DNA of 64,000 bases from Stakelama saccharophila (GCF_032229225.1 NZ_CP135076.1:2337001-2401000); one strand, 5' to 3'. Positions 7,719-16,645 are shown, counted from the stretch's first letter. Numbers and translations are program-made. Notes: generated by a model not told the origin, from the letters alone.

Positions 7719-9239
7719 CTACTCCCCGTGCGCGTAGGCGCCGTAGTCGCCGGCGGCGTAATCGCTGAATCGGGTGATCTCGGATTCGAAGCGCAGTGTA
7801 ATCTTGCCGGTGGCGCCGTGGCGCTGCTTGGCAACGATCAGTTCGGCCAGGCCCTGCACTTCCTGATAGCGCAAACTCCATTTGGCGTGCTTTTCGTGGA
7901 TGTCCGCCGGGCTGGTGGCGGTCGGATGCTCCGGCTCGTGCATCGCCATGTAATAGTCCTCGCGATAGACGAACATCACGATATCGGCGTCCTGCTCGAT
8001 CGAGCCGGATTCGCGGAGGTCGGAAAGCTGCGGCCGCTTGTCCTCGCGCTGCTCGACTGCGCGGCTGAGCTGCGACAGCGCCAGAACCGGCACGTTCATG
8101 TCCTTGGCAAGCGTCTTCAGCCCGCGCGAAATCTCCGAAATTTCGTTCACCCGGTTGTCCTGCGCGCGGCCGGAGCCCTGCAGAAGCTGCAGATAGTCCA
8201 CAACGACAAGGCCGAGTTCGTCGCCCAGCCGCCGCTTCAGCCGGCGCACCCGGGTGTGCAGGCCGCTGATCGTCAGGCCGGCAGTATCATCGATATATAG
8301 CGGCAGGTTGTTGAGGTCCGCCGCAGCGTCGGCAAGGCGGTTGAACTCCTGCTTGCTGATCTTGCCCATGCGCAGATTTTCGGAGCTGATCTTCGACTGC
8401 TCTGCAAGGATACGCGTGGCGAGCTGATCGGCCGACATTTCCAGGCTGAAGAATGCGACCTTCGCGCCCACCGACTGTTCCGGCGGGATGCCGGCTTCCT
8501 GATCGTCGACCCAGCGGCGCGCCGCGTTGAAGGCGATGTTGGTGGCGAGCGAGGTCTTGCCCATGCCCGGACGGCCGGCGAGGATCATGAGGTCGGAATG
8601 ATGCATGCCGCCGATCTTGGCGTTGACCGAATCGAGCCCCGTCGTGATGCCCGACAGGTTGCCGCCCGAATTGAGCGCCTTGTCGGCCATGCGGATGGCG
8701 ATCTTCGACGCTTCGCCGAAGGATTTGACGGCGTTGGCGGTGTTGCCCTCGCCCGCGACCTCGTAGAGCAGTTCCTCGGCACTTTCGATCTGCGCGCGCG
8801 GGTCGACCACCTCGCTGGTATCCATGGCGCGTTCGACCAGCGTGCGGCCGACCGTGACGAGCGCGCGCAGCATGGCGAGATCGTAGATCTGCTGCGCGAA
8901 CTGCTTGGCGCCGATCAGGCCGGCGCCGCTTCCGGTCAACTGCGCCAGATAGCCCGGCCCTCCCAGCGCCTCCATGCCCGCATCATCGGCGAACATCGGC
9001 CGCAGCGTCACCGGCGTCGCCAGCATGTCGGCAACGCGCAGGTCGCGAATGCGCGAGAAGATGCGGCCGTGGACCGGTTCGAAGAAATGGTCGGGTTCCA
9101 GCCGGTCGAGAATGTCGTCGGCAAGGCGGTTGTCGATCATCATCGCGCCGAGCAGCGCGGCTTCCGCCTCGACATTGGCGGGCAGGCGGACCTGTTCCGG
9201 TTCGGCGTCCGGAACGGCGGCGGGATAGGCAGTGGACAT
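7719..9239 (-). CDS. dnaB: Replicative DNA helicase DnaB
   Basis: A 506-residue hexameric 5'-3' helicase that unwinds DNA at the replication fork. The N-terminal DnaG/loader-interacting domain includes EAEAALLGAMMIDN. The RecA-like C-terminal domain has Walker A AGRPGMGKTSLA, then VAFFSLEMSADQLATR, Walker B LVVVDYLQLL, and the ESGSIEQDADIVMFVYR motif. The start is the ATG of MSTAYPAAVP; the longer upstream frame lacks family similarity. It is divergent from the UPF0262 gene with a ~110 bp shared promoter region. No intein or insertion is visible; length is normal. Confidence 0.96.
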   Translation of the reverse strand: MSTAYPAAVPDAEPEQVRLPANVEAEAALLGAMMIDNRLADDILDRLEPDHFFEPVHGRIFSRIRDLRVADMLATPVTLRPMFADDAGMEALGGPGYLAQLTGSGAGLIGAKQFAQQIYDLAMLRALVTVGRTLVERAMDTSEVVDPRAQIESAEELLYEVAGEGNTANAVKSFGEASKIAIRMADKALNSGGNLSGITTGLDSVNAKIGGMHHSDLMILAGRPGMGKTSLATNIAFNAARRWVDDQEAGIPPEQSVGAKVAFFSLEMSADQLATRILAEQSKISSENLRMGKISKQEFNRLADAAADLNNLPLYIDDTAGLTISGLHTRVRRLKRRLGDELGLVVVDYLQLLQGSGRAQDNRVNEISEISRGLKTLAKDMNVPVLALSQLSRAVEQREDKRPQLSDLRESGSIEQDADIVMFVYREDYYMAMHEPEHPTATSPADIHEKHAKWSLRYQEVQGLAELIVAKQRHGATGKITLRFESEITRFSDYAAGDYGAYAHGE

Positions 9240-9353
9240 CCGTCCCTTGTCCCAGAAGCCCGGCCGCCGCACAAGCGCGGCGGCTGTGGAAAACGGGCAC
9301 GAGATCGACACGCGACGTTGCCAATCAGGACCAAACACTGCATCCGCATGGCG

Positions 9354-9836
9354 ATGGCCGACCCGCGTATCATCGATGTCCAGCTCGACGAGCGCACGAT
9401 TCTATGGCGCAGTGCCGATATCGAGCAGGAGCGGCGGATCGCGATCTTCGACTTGCTGGAAGAAAATCACTTCGCGCCGGTCCGCACGCATGACGACGGC
9501 TATGCCGGGCCGTATCGCCTGCACTTGCGCGTGGAAGACGGACGCCTGGTGCTGGAAGTCCGGCGCGAGGACGATTCGCACCTTGAAAGCCATGTGCTGA
9601 GCCTGGCCCGCTTCCGCCGGCCGATCCGCGACTATTTCGCGATCTGCGACAGCTATTACGCCGCCATTCGCAACGCCGCGCCGCAGCAGATCGAAACCGT
9701 CGATATGGCGCGGCGCGCGATCCACAACGAAGCGGCCGAAGCGCTGAAGAACCGGCTGGCGAACAAGGTGACGGTGGATTTCGACACCGCGCGCCGCCTG
9801 TTTACGCTGATCTGCGTCCTGCACATCAAGGGTTAA
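9354..9836 (+). CDS. UPF0262 family protein
   Basis: A 160-residue soluble protein of the UPF0262 family, which is largely restricted to alphaproteobacteria and has no known function. Recognisable: RIIDVQLDERTILWRSADIEQERRIAIFDLLEEN-type N-terminus (seen from about residue 4), the HLRVEDGRLVLEVR strand pair, and a helical tail including DTARRLFTLICVLH. Start: two ATGs are 6 bases apart (9348, 9354); I chose the second. It is followed 8 bp later by the GH25-like gene, then cdd, suggesting a short operon. Confidence 0.82.
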   Translation: MADPRIIDVQLDERTILWRSADIEQERRIAIFDLLEENHFAPVRTHDDGYAGPYRLHLRVEDGRLVLEVRREDDSHLESHVLSLARFRRPIRDYFAICDSYYAAIRNAAPQQIETVDMARRAIHNEAAEALKNRLANKVTVDFDTARRLFTLICVLHIKG

Positions 9837-9844
9837 GCTCGGCC

Positions 9845-10519
9845 GTGTCGCGATCCCGCCGCTTCGCAGCATTGCTGCTGATATTGTTCACGCTGACGGG
9901 CGCGGGCTGGTGGTACGGCGTGCACTGGCGCCCGGATCCGGACCGCTATCCGGTGCAGGGCATAGACGTGAGCGCGGCGACGGGCGAAATCGACTGGCCG
10001 ATGCTGAAGGCCCGCGGCGCCGATTTCGCCTATATCGTCGCAACGCGGGGCGCCGCAAAGCGCGACGTCCGGTTCGAAGCCAATTGGAAGGCCGCCGCCG
10101 AGGCAGGAATGCGCCGCGGCGCGGTGCACGTCTATTCGCTTTGCGCCTCCGCCAGACGGCAAGCCGCCAACTTCGTGCGGACCGTGCCGCGCAATGCCGA
10201 CGCCTTGCCATCCGCTTTACGCTTGCGTTTCGATCCCGCGTGCAGCCGCCGGCCGGAGCGTGACGACCTGATCCGCCAGCTTGCGCTGTTCCTGACGCTG
10301 ACCGAGCGGCATATGGGAAAACCCATGCTGATCGACATTTCCGACGATTTCGAATCGCGATATGCGGTAACCAAAAGCCTGCCCCGCACGGTTTGGGCCG
10401 AGCGGTTCTTCTTCACCCCTGGCTACGCCGCGAAACCCTGGGCCGTGTGGCGCGCAACGCGCTTTCTGCGGGTCGACGGTGCGGACGAGCCGGTGCATTG
10501 GAATGTCGTCACGCCATGA
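9845..10519 (+). CDS. GH25 (lysozyme-like) family protein with altered active site
   Basis: A 224-residue protein with an N-terminal membrane anchor or signal (residues 7-24), then a GH25-type barrel: YPVQGIDVS (Asp41 equivalent), DFAYIVATRG, and RGAVHVYSL. In GH25 muramidases the third strand normally ends in a DxE motif before an F-D-x-x-C stretch. Here that site reads LRLRFDPAC, placing Arg126 and Arg128 where the catalytic Asp and Glu belong. The protein may therefore bind peptidoglycan without cleaving it. GTG start; it shares ATGA with cdd downstream. Family call moderate to good; loss of activity is inference. Confidence 0.72.
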   Translation: MSRSRRFAALLLILFTLTGAGWWYGVHWRPDPDRYPVQGIDVSAATGEIDWPMLKARGADFAYIVATRGAAKRDVRFEANWKAAAEAGMRRGAVHVYSLCASARRQAANFVRTVPRNADALPSALRLRFDPACSRRPERDDLIRQLALFLTLTERHMGKPMLIDISDDFESRYAVTKSLPRTVWAERFFFTPGYAAKPWAVWRATRFLRVDGADEPVHWNVVTP

Positions 10520-10962
10520 CCGAGATCGACCCCGTCCCCCTGATCACCGCTGCACGCGCCGCCGCCGTCCATGCGCATGCGCCCTATTCCCGCTTCGCGG
10601 TGGGCGCCGCATTGTTGTTGAGCGACGGCAGCATCGTGACCGGCGCCAATTTCGAGAATGCGAGCTATGGCCTGTCACTCTGCGCGGAAACCGTGGCACT
10701 GGCGACGGCAAACGGCCAGGGGCGCCTGCGCGATGTCGTGGCGATCGGCATCGCCGGCGGTGCGATCACGACCGATGGTGCGAGGGGGCGTGAGCCGATT
10801 TTTCCGTGCGGACGCTGTCGCCAGATCCTGAACGAGGCGGCACAGCTCGGGCGCCGTGATCTGATCGTCCACAGCGCCGGCATGGAAGGCGACGCGATCG
10901 CGACGCATTCCCTCTCGGCGCTCTTGCCGCACGCCTTCGGGCCGGCCAATCTCGACCTGTAA
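10516..10962 (+). CDS. cdd: Cytidine deaminase
   Basis: A 148-residue homotetramer-type zinc enzyme deaminating cytidine and deoxycytidine to uridine forms in pyrimidine salvage. Motifs: YSRFAVGAAL, NFENASYGLSLCAE (zinc Cys and catalytic Glu) and the second zinc pair PCGRCRQ. Length fits the short cytidine deaminases. The start codon overlaps the upstream stop (ATGA). The dCTP deaminase gene follows at 40 bp, so both pyrimidine deaminases lie in one transcription direction. Confidence 0.92.
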   Translation: MTEIDPVPLITAARAAAVHAHAPYSRFAVGAALLLSDGSIVTGANFENASYGLSLCAETVALATANGQGRLRDVVAIGIAGGAITTDGARGREPIFPCGRCRQILNEAAQLGRRDLIVHSAGMEGDAIATHSLSALLPHAFGPANLDL

Positions 10963-11001
10963 CATCCTGGCGGCGCGGCCGCCTTTATCCCGGGGGAACG
11001 C

Positions 11002-11556
11002 ATGACCATCCTGTCCGATCGCTGGATTCGCGAGGCCGCGCAGGAGCACGGCATGATCGAACCGTTCGTCGAGGGCCAGCGTCGCGAGGGCTGCATCAGC
11101 TATGGCCTCAGTTCCTATGGCTATGATGCGCGGGTTGCCGACGAGTTCAAGATCTTCACCAATATCGACAGCGCGGTGGTCGACCCCAAGAAGTTCGAAC
11201 CGACCAGCTTCGTCGACCGCAAGACCGATACGTGCATCATTCCGCCGAACAGCTTCGCGCTCGCGCGAACGGTGGAATATTTCCGAATTCCGCGCGACGT
11301 CCTCGTCATCTGCCTCGGCAAATCGACCTATGCCCGGTGCGGGATCATCGTGAACGTCACGCCGCTGGAACCGGAATGGGAAGGCCATGTGACGCTGGAA
11401 TTTTCCAATACCACACCGCTGCCAGCGCGGGTCTATGCCAATGAGGGGGCCTGCCAGTTCCTGTTTCTGCAGGGCAATGAGCCCTGCGAAATCAGCTATG
11501 CCGATCGGGCCGGCAAATATATGGGCCAGCGCGGCGTCACCCTGCCCAGGCTTTGA
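11002..11556 (+). CDS. dcd: dCTP deaminase
   Basis: A 184-residue trimeric enzyme converting dCTP to dUTP, the main route to dTTP in proteobacteria. Motifs: [11 protein letters not shown] near the N-terminus, the catalytic strand region [18 protein letters not shown] with its Glu, and the C-terminal [13 protein letters not shown] that closes over the nucleotide. The length equals the usual Dcd. A good Shine-Dalgarno (GGGGGAA) lies about 8 bases before the ATG. It follows cdd. Confidence 0.95.
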   Translation: MTILSDRWIREAAQEHGMIEPFVEGQRREGCISYGLSSYGYDARVADEFKIFTNIDSAVVDPKKFEPTSFVDRKTDTCIIPPNSFALARTVEYFRIPRDVLVICLGKSTYARCGIIVNVTPLEPEWEGHVTLEFSNTTPLPARVYANEGACQFLFLQGNEPCEISYADRAGKYMGQRGVTLPRL

Positions 11557-11676
11557 CCCCTAAGCGCGACGCGGTGCGTCCGCAGCAGCGCAAGCACGGA
11601 GAAGCGGCGCGTCCCCTCACCCGTTCGCCACGCACGCGCATCATGGTCCCGCCAGGACCGGCGGCGCGGCTCCGAT

Positions 11677-12039
11677 TCAGCGGGCGCTGAGGTTGACCGC
11701 CGCAACCGGCAATCGCGATAACCCGGCGCGCGCGACGACATGGGAACTTGCCACGCGGTCCGCCGGTAGGGTCAGCAACACCGCCTCTTGTTCCAGTACC
11801 CGTTCATACAATGCGCGCGCCGCCGCCTCACGGTTCGTCCGGGCGTAGACCGCGGCAAGATTGAGCAGAATCTCCGGCTGATCGGGAGAGGCCCGCATCC
11901 GGGCCGTCAATAGCCGCTCCGCCTGGAGGTAATTGCCGTTCAGGATTTCGGCATCGGCGTACCGGCCATGATCGCGGGACATTGCCGGCGTCGCCGCCGC
12001 CGCGGAACCAACTGCGGCCAGCATCAAAAATGCTTTCAT
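11677..12039 (-). CDS. Small exported TPR-like protein
   Basis: A 120-residue protein starting MKAFLMLAAVGSAAAATPAMS, a clear Sec signal peptide. The mature part is short and helical, with a tetratricopeptide-like block (ILNGNYLQAERLL, then QPEILLNLAAVYARTNREAAARALYE). It probably sits in the periplasm as a protein-interaction module. Start chosen at the ATG giving the signal peptide, with a GGAGAGG ribosome site just upstream. It lies downstream of the exbD terminator on the same strand but in a separate unit. No partner is known. Confidence 0.7.
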   Translation of the reverse strand: MKAFLMLAAVGSAAAATPAMSRDHGRYADAEILNGNYLQAERLLTARMRASPDQPEILLNLAAVYARTNREAAARALYERVLEQEAVLLTLPADRVASSHVVARAGLSRLPVAAVNLSAR

Positions 12040-12153
12040 GCCACCTCTCCAATGCAATATTTCATATTTGTGACGACACCATGTCACTTTTGTTGCACTC
12101 CCACAAGGGAGAGAGCACCCGCGCAAGGGAGATACCGCCCGCGCGGGACATGC

Positions 12154-12182
12154 AAAAAAAGAGGCGGCCGGATGGCCGCCTC
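12154..12182 (-). terminator. Rho-independent terminator of the tonB-exbBD operon
   Basis: A perfect 9-bp stem GAGGCGGCC/GGCCGCCTC with a 4-base loop, followed on the minus strand by seven T residues (the A run at 12154-12160). It lies 24 bp past the stop of the last exbD gene. Confidence 0.9.
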
Positions 12183-12205
12183 TTCTTCGTGATCTGTCGT
12201 AACGA

Positions 12206-12631
12206 TCAGAAGTCGTTACGATATTGTTCGTTACCGACGAACCCCAGGCGGGTGATGTTCGCGCGCTTGATGATGGCGAGAACCTGATCGACCTCCGAAT
12301 AACGCGCTTGCGGATCGGGCTGGAAATGGAGTTCCGGCTCCGACGGCAGAAGCAGCGTCTGATCCAGATACTGACGCAGCGTCAGCTCGTTGATCGGCGA
12401 TCCGTTCCAGGTGATCTGGCCGTCGGCCTCGATCGTGACCTTGTTGCGGTCGGGCTGGATCTGGGTCGCGTTTTCCGGATTGGGCTGCGGAAGATCCACC
12501 TTCACCGCGTGGGTCTGGATGGGGATCGTGATGATGAACATGATGAGCAGAACGAGCATGACGTCGATCAACGGCGTCGTGTTCATTTCCATCATCGGCT
12601 CGCCGTCGTCGCGGCCACCGCTCATTGCCAT
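12206..12631 (-). CDS. exbD: ExbD/TolR biopolymer transport protein (second copy)
   Basis: A 141-residue inner-membrane protein with one N-terminal transmembrane helix (about residues 20-40) and a periplasmic domain. The MNTTPLIDVMLVLLIMF motif carries the conserved Asp of the proton channel that ExbD forms with ExbB. It energises TonB-dependent uptake. It is the last gene of the operon, 24 bp after the first exbD, and is followed by a strong terminator. The periplasmic domain is shorter than that of the first copy and lacks its cysteines. Confidence 0.92.
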   Translation of the reverse strand: MAMSGGRDDGEPMMEMNTTPLIDVMLVLLIMFIITIPIQTHAVKVDLPQPNPENATQIQPDRNKVTIEADGQITWNGSPINELTLRQYLDQTLLLPSEPELHFQPDPQARYSEVDQVLAIIKRANITRLGFVGNEQYRNDF

Positions 12632-12655
12632 GTCAAATTACTCCTCGTTCCCCGT

Positions 12656-13135
12656 TCACATGCGCTGGACGTTGCCGGTGGGCTCGGGCTCGGAAATGAA
12701 GCCGACCTTGGCAAAGCCCGCGGACTGCATGGTGTAGATGGTGCCACCGATGCAGCGATAGGGTGTGTTGACGTCGCCGCGGATGTGAACCTCAGGCAGT
12801 TCCAGGTTCGGATTGTCGACGCCACCCTGACGCTCGATCTCCGCCTTCAGCTTCTCCACTGCGCGGTCCAGCAGCTCGCCGCTCGATACGCGGGTGAGGT
12901 TCCAATAGACCTCGCAACCCTCGGAACCGCCGCGCACGGAAAGCGAGACATTTTCCGGTTTCGTTACCGTCGGCTCGAACCGCACCTTGGGAAGCTCGAC
13001 ATCAACGGCCTGAACCACGACGGGAACCGCGATCAGGAAGATGATGAGCAACACCAGCATGACGTCCACCAGCGGCGTCGTGTTGATGTCGGACATCGGG
13101 GTTTCGGTGGGGTCTCCACCAGCACTCATCGCCAT
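12656..13135 (-). CDS. exbD: ExbD/TolR biopolymer transport protein (first copy)
   Basis: A 159-residue ExbD-type protein with INTTPLVDVMLVLLIIF containing the channel Asp in the single membrane helix. Its periplasmic domain has two cysteines (EGCEVYWN and PYRCIGG), which could form a disulfide and are absent from the other copy. Operon order is tonB, exbB, exbD, exbD. Two dissimilar ExbD proteins beside one ExbB are known in sphingomonads and xanthomonads; the second may serve a specific substrate class. Confidence 0.92.
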   Translation of the reverse strand: MAMSAGGDPTETPMSDINTTPLVDVMLVLLIIFLIAVPVVVQAVDVELPKVRFEPTVTKPENVSLSVRGGSEGCEVYWNLTRVSSGELLDRAVEKLKAEIERQGGVDNPNLELPEVHIRGDVNTPYRCIGGTIYTMQSAGFAKVGFISEPEPTGNVQRM

Positions 13136-13226
13136 GTGCGACCTATCCTATTCATCTCGTTCCGTTGCTCGCCCCCTCGTCGGGGACCAGGGCCCCGCCA
13201 CCACGGCGAGGCCCGTCGTCACGATC

Positions 13227-14057
13227 TTACGCGCGGGTCTGCGTGCCACCCGTCTGACCGGCGGTCGCCGAAGCGGGATTGCTGGACGCCGGCTTGGTCG
13301 GCTGCGACGGCTTCGCCGGGGCCTTGCGGGTCTCGGCGGCGGCAACGCCAGCGGCCGGGCGAACCTTGCCGTCCGACGCCAGGAAGCCGAGCACATCGTT
13401 GGAGAACGCGTTCAGGTTTTCCGCGATCGCCTTGTTGCGGCGCTGCAGGAAGTTGTAGGCGAGCACGGCCGGAACCGCGACGACCAGACCGAGGGCGGTC
13501 ATGATCAGGGCCTCACCAACCGGGCCGGCGACCGTGTCGATCGACGCCTGACCGGAAGAACCGATCTTGATGAGGGCGCGATAGATGCCGATCACCGTAC
13601 CGAACAGACCGATGAACGGCGCGGTCGCACCCACGGTCGCCAGGAACGCCAGGCCGCCGTTGAGCTGCGAATTGATATCCGCCTCCGAACGCGCCAGCGA
13701 ACCATGCAGCCAGTCATGCGCCTCGACCGGATCGGTCAGCTTGGCATGCTGGTCCTGCGCCTCCAGGCCGTCCTCGACGATCTGGCGATAGGCCGAGTTC
13801 TTGTCGAGCTTCGCGGCGCCTTCGCGCAGGCTGTTGGACTTCCAGAAGGCCTGCCGGACGCGCTTGCCCTGGTTGATGATCTTCTGCTGCTCGAACAGCT
13901 TGGTGAACAGGATGTAGAGCGAGAAGAACAGAAACAGGACGAGGATACCGAACACGGACTGCGAGATCAGTCCGCCCTCGCGCAGGGCCGGAACCAGGCC
14001 GTAGGGATTGGATTGGCCTGCGGCTGCACCGCCTGCGGCAAGAATGGTGGTGAGCAT
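13227..14057 (-). CDS. exbB: ExbB/TolQ/MotA proton channel protein
   Basis: A 276-residue inner-membrane protein. The first membrane helix (GILVLFLFFSLYILF) lies near residues 28-42, and two more lie in GATAPFIGLFGTVIGIY and LGLVVAVPAVLAYNFL, with the family's conserved small-residue packing. ExbB forms the pentameric proton channel around ExbD and drives TonB. The C-terminal ~45 residues are Ala/Pro/Thr-rich and probably disordered. The start MLTTILAAGG has an AGGAAAG site upstream; the longer frame reaches back toward tonB and is rejected. Confidence 0.93.
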   Translation of the reverse strand: MLTTILAAGGAAAGQSNPYGLVPALREGGLISQSVFGILVLFLFFSLYILFTKLFEQQKIINQGKRVRQAFWKSNSLREGAAKLDKNSAYRQIVEDGLEAQDQHAKLTDPVEAHDWLHGSLARSEADINSQLNGGLAFLATVGATAPFIGLFGTVIGIYRALIKIGSSGQASIDTVAGPVGEALIMTALGLVVAVPAVLAYNFLQRRNKAIAENLNAFSNDVLGFLASDGKVRPAAGVAAAETRKAPAKPSQPTKPASSNPASATAGQTGGTQTRA

Positions 14058-14141
14058 GATAATCTTTCCTTCAACGAAAGCGATAGCGTTAAAAGCGAAA
14101 TCGGGCCGTGCCGAACCATAGGGCCGGCACGGCCCCAAGGA

Positions 14142-14816
14142 CTATTCGAGCTGCCAGCGAACCGCCAGCGGATAGGTCGACTGGATCGGATTACCGTTCT
14201 GATCCTTTGCCGGTGTGAACCTGCCGTGACGCTTCGCGATGTCGCACGTCGCCTCGTCCAGATCACGATTGCCGCTGCCCGAAGTCACGACACAGTTGCT
14301 GACACGACCCTCCGTGCTGATGGTCAGCCGCGCGACCACCCGCCCCTCGGCACCGGCACGGCGCGCTGCGGGCGGATAGTTGTCCGACCCGAAGTACCGA
14401 CCCAGATTACCACGCGCCTTCGCCGACTGGTCGACAACCGGAGCGGGCGGCGGAGCCGGCGGCGCGGGCGGAGCCGGCGGCGCAGGCGGAGCCTTGGGTT
14501 GGAAGTCCGGGATGATGTCCGACGTACGGACCGGCGGCGACGGGGCCGGGGCCTTCACGATCGGCGGCTGCACCACGACAGTCGTCGGCGGCGGTGGCGG
14601 AACCGGCGTGTCCGGCGGCGGCGGCGGCGGCGGCACGTCGGGCGGCGGTGGTGGCGGCGGCTGCACCTGGAACGTGTTCAGGTCTTTCTGCACCTTCTTG
14701 ATATATTGATAGGCGAGACCTGTGACAAAGGCATAACCGGTGACGCCAAGAATAATCGCGACGAGAACGATCGCGACGATTCTGCTGCCACCTTGATCAC
14801 GATCAGCGTAGGCCAT
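14142..14816 (-). CDS. tonB: TonB energy transducer
   Basis: A 224-residue protein: short cytoplasmic N-terminus, one membrane helix (IVAIVLVAIILGVTGYAFV, residues 13-31), a proline-rich periplasmic spacer (about 50-130), and a C-terminal TonB domain with YPPAARRAGAEGRVVARLTI. It transmits the ExbB/ExbD proton-motive energy to outer-membrane receptors for siderophores and other nutrients. First gene of the tonB-exbB-exbD-exbD operon. The spacer is encoded by simple GGC/GCC-rich repeats that may vary in length between strains. Divergent from the gene at 15042, with a ~225 bp AT-richer promoter region. Confidence 0.95.
   Translation of the reverse strand: MAYADRDQGGSRIVAIVLVAIILGVTGYAFVTGLAYQYIKKVQKDLNTFQVQPPPPPPPDVPPPPPPPDTPVPPPPPTTVVVQPPIVKAPAPSPPVRTSDIIPDFQPKAPPAPPAPPAPPAPPPAPVVDQSAKARGNLGRYFGSDNYPPAARRAGAEGRVVARLTISTEGRVSNCVVTSGSGNRDLDEATCDIAKRHGRFTPAKDQNGNPIQSTYPLAVRWQLE
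14440..14662. repeat. Low-complexity proline-codon repeat inside tonB
   Basis: Tandem GGCGGCGG-type and GGCGGAGCC-type units encode Pro runs and (APP) repeats of the TonB spacer. Slippage-prone; expected to differ in length among relatives. Confidence 0.8.
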
Positions 14817-15041
14817 TCAGCAATGAAACTCCTTTGTCCCTACCCGTCCAGACGGCGCGTATCGCGAAAAAAATCACTGAACGCCACCGGCACCATGATA
14901 GCGGCCCGGCGACTGAGCGCGAGTCTCTATCGCGGCCTTTCCCCGGACGCAAACGGTTTGTCTGATCAAATTTCGGTTCAGGCCGACGGTTGCAGAAATA
15001 TTTCTGTATCGATCGACATCCTTGTCGTAACGCTGTGACCC

Positions 15042-15875
15042 ATGACCCGGTTTCGCTTCACATCGTCCGCCGCAATACTTTTTGCTTTGTTGCACTGCAG
15101 CACGGCGACTGCAGCCCCCCCGCAAGCGACTAGGGCGCGTGCGGAAATCACGCCCGATTATTCGCGCGTCGCGGACCTGATTTCGCGTGCGCCGATGATC
15201 GTGGACGGCACCATTCACAGTGTCGCCGACATCGAAGGACCGGAAGCCGCCGGCGTCGCGCCGGGTTTCCAGCGGAAATATGTGCGGCTCGACGTACTCG
15301 GGCTGATCCGCGGCCAGGGTTCGATACCGCCCCAGGTCGGCTATATCGTCGATGTGCCGATGGATTCGCCGCGGTTGAAGGATATGCGCGTGCTGGCCTT
15401 CGCCCGTCCCGTTGCGGGACGGCCCGACCAACTCCAGCTCGTGTCGCGCGGCGGGCAGATCCCCTGGTCGCCCCGCCTCGATTCGATGGCACGCGGAATC
15501 GCGCGCGACCTGGTTTCGGGCGATGCACCGCCGAAGATCACGGGCATCGGCAACGTCTTTCACGTGCCCGGCACGCTGCCCGGTGAGAGCGAAACCCAGA
15601 TTTTCCTGGAAACGGACAATGGCGATCCGATCTCGCTGTCGATCCTGCGCCGTCCGCATCAGACGCCGCGCTGGGCCGTGGCGCTGGGCGATATCGTCGG
15701 CGAAGCGGCCGAGCCGCCCAGGCGGGAGACGCTGCTTTGGTATCGCCTCGCCTGCGGCCTGCCGGAACGCCTGCCCGATGCCGCGCTGGAGGGCCAGGGC
15801 GCCGCAAATGCCGCGGCCGCGCGGGCGGACTATCAGTTCGTCCGCGATTCGCTAGGTCCGTGCGGCAGGAACTGA
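15042..15875 (+). CDS. Exported protein of unknown function
   Basis: A 277-residue protein with a signal peptide (ILFALLHCSTATAAP, cleavage after about residue 25). I do not recognise a domain with certainty. Visible: a strand-rich middle (MIVDGTIHSVADIEG, YVRLDVLGLIRGQG, GYIVDVPMDS, LAFARPVAGRPDQLQLV) that looks like a secreted beta-rich domain, then a C-terminal helix with two Cys (LACGL and GPCGRN) that could pair. It is divergent from tonB. Codon use matches its neighbours. Confidence 0.65.
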   Translation: MTRFRFTSSAAILFALLHCSTATAAPPQATRARAEITPDYSRVADLISRAPMIVDGTIHSVADIEGPEAAGVAPGFQRKYVRLDVLGLIRGQGSIPPQVGYIVDVPMDSPRLKDMRVLAFARPVAGRPDQLQLVSRGGQIPWSPRLDSMARGIARDLVSGDAPPKITGIGNVFHVPGTLPGESETQIFLETDNGDPISLSILRRPHQTPRWAVALGDIVGEAAEPPRRETLLWYRLACGLPERLPDAALEGQGAANAAAARADYQFVRDSLGPCGRN

Positions 15876-15886
15876 CCGCGCCGGTG

Positions 15887-16639
15887 CTACCGCGCGAGAT
15901 GGACGAAGTCGCGATCGAATCGCGTCATGGCCGCGCCGCCGTCGACATAGAGGATCTGACCGGTGGTCGCGCGGGCATGCGCGAAATACAGGACCGCATC
16001 GGCGACGTCATCCGGCGCCGACAGGCACCGTAGCGGCATCAGGTCCTTCAGCCGCACGACCTGCGCGGCATCATAGTCCGCGGTCGCGAGCGTAAGGCCG
16101 GGCGCCACCCCATTCACCCGCACGCGCGGCGCCAGCGTGGCCGCAAGCAGGCGCGTCGCTTCCGCCAGCGCCTGTTTCGACAGGGTATAGGCCTGCTGGT
16201 CCCCATGCGGATTGCGGATCCGCTGATCCAGGATGTTGACGACTGCCCCGGTCCCCTCGCCCAGCCCCCGCGCCACGGCATGGGCGAGCAGGAACGGCGC
16301 GGCGGTATTGACGCGGAAATGCGCATCGAGCGTGGCCATATCCGGCGGACCCGCGCTTTCCGCGGCGAACATCGAAGCGTTGTTGACGAGCATGGCCACC
16401 GGCTCGGCGAAGTGATCGGCGGCTGCGGCGACGAGGCGGTCGCAGGCGTCGTCTTCGGCCAGGTCGGCGGCGAAACAGTGGTGCGCCGCGCCGGCCCGGT
16501 CCAGGCGGTCCGTCAGCCAATCCTCGGCGGCACGGGGCCGGCTGGCGTGAAGGGCGACGGCGAAACCGGCCTCGCCCAGCCGGGCGGCGATATGCGCGCC
16601 CAGGCGGTGCGTGCTGCCGGTGACGAGGGCGAGCGCCAC
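15887..16639 (-). CDS. FolM/PTR1-like pteridine reductase (SDR family)
   Basis: A 250-residue short-chain dehydrogenase. The nucleotide motif is TGSTHRLG, the TGxxxRxG form typical of pteridine reductases. The active site is Asp138-x12-Tyr151-x3-Lys155 (NILD...YTLSK), where ordinary SDRs have Ser in place of Asp; PTR1 and E. coli FolM use the same Asp-Tyr-Lys set and spacing. It most likely reduces dihydromonapterin, dihydrofolate or a related pterin with NADPH. It lies 6 bp downstream of folB on the same strand, which supports a pterin role. Exact substrate not determinable. Confidence 0.78.
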   Translation of the reverse strand: MALALVTGSTHRLGAHIAARLGEAGFAVALHASRPRAAEDWLTDRLDRAGAAHHCFAADLAEDDACDRLVAAAADHFAEPVAMLVNNASMFAAESAGPPDMATLDAHFRVNTAAPFLLAHAVARGLGEGTGAVVNILDQRIRNPHGDQQAYTLSKQALAEATRLLAATLAPRVRVNGVAPGLTLATADYDAAQVVRLKDLMPLRCLSAPDDVADAVLYFAHARATTGQILYVDGGAAMTRFDRDFVHLAR

Positions 16640-16645
16640 GCCGCG

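Noticed and set aside
14380..14709. A glycine-rich plus-strand frame opposite tonB
   Set aside because: It is the complement of TonB's proline codons; low complexity only.
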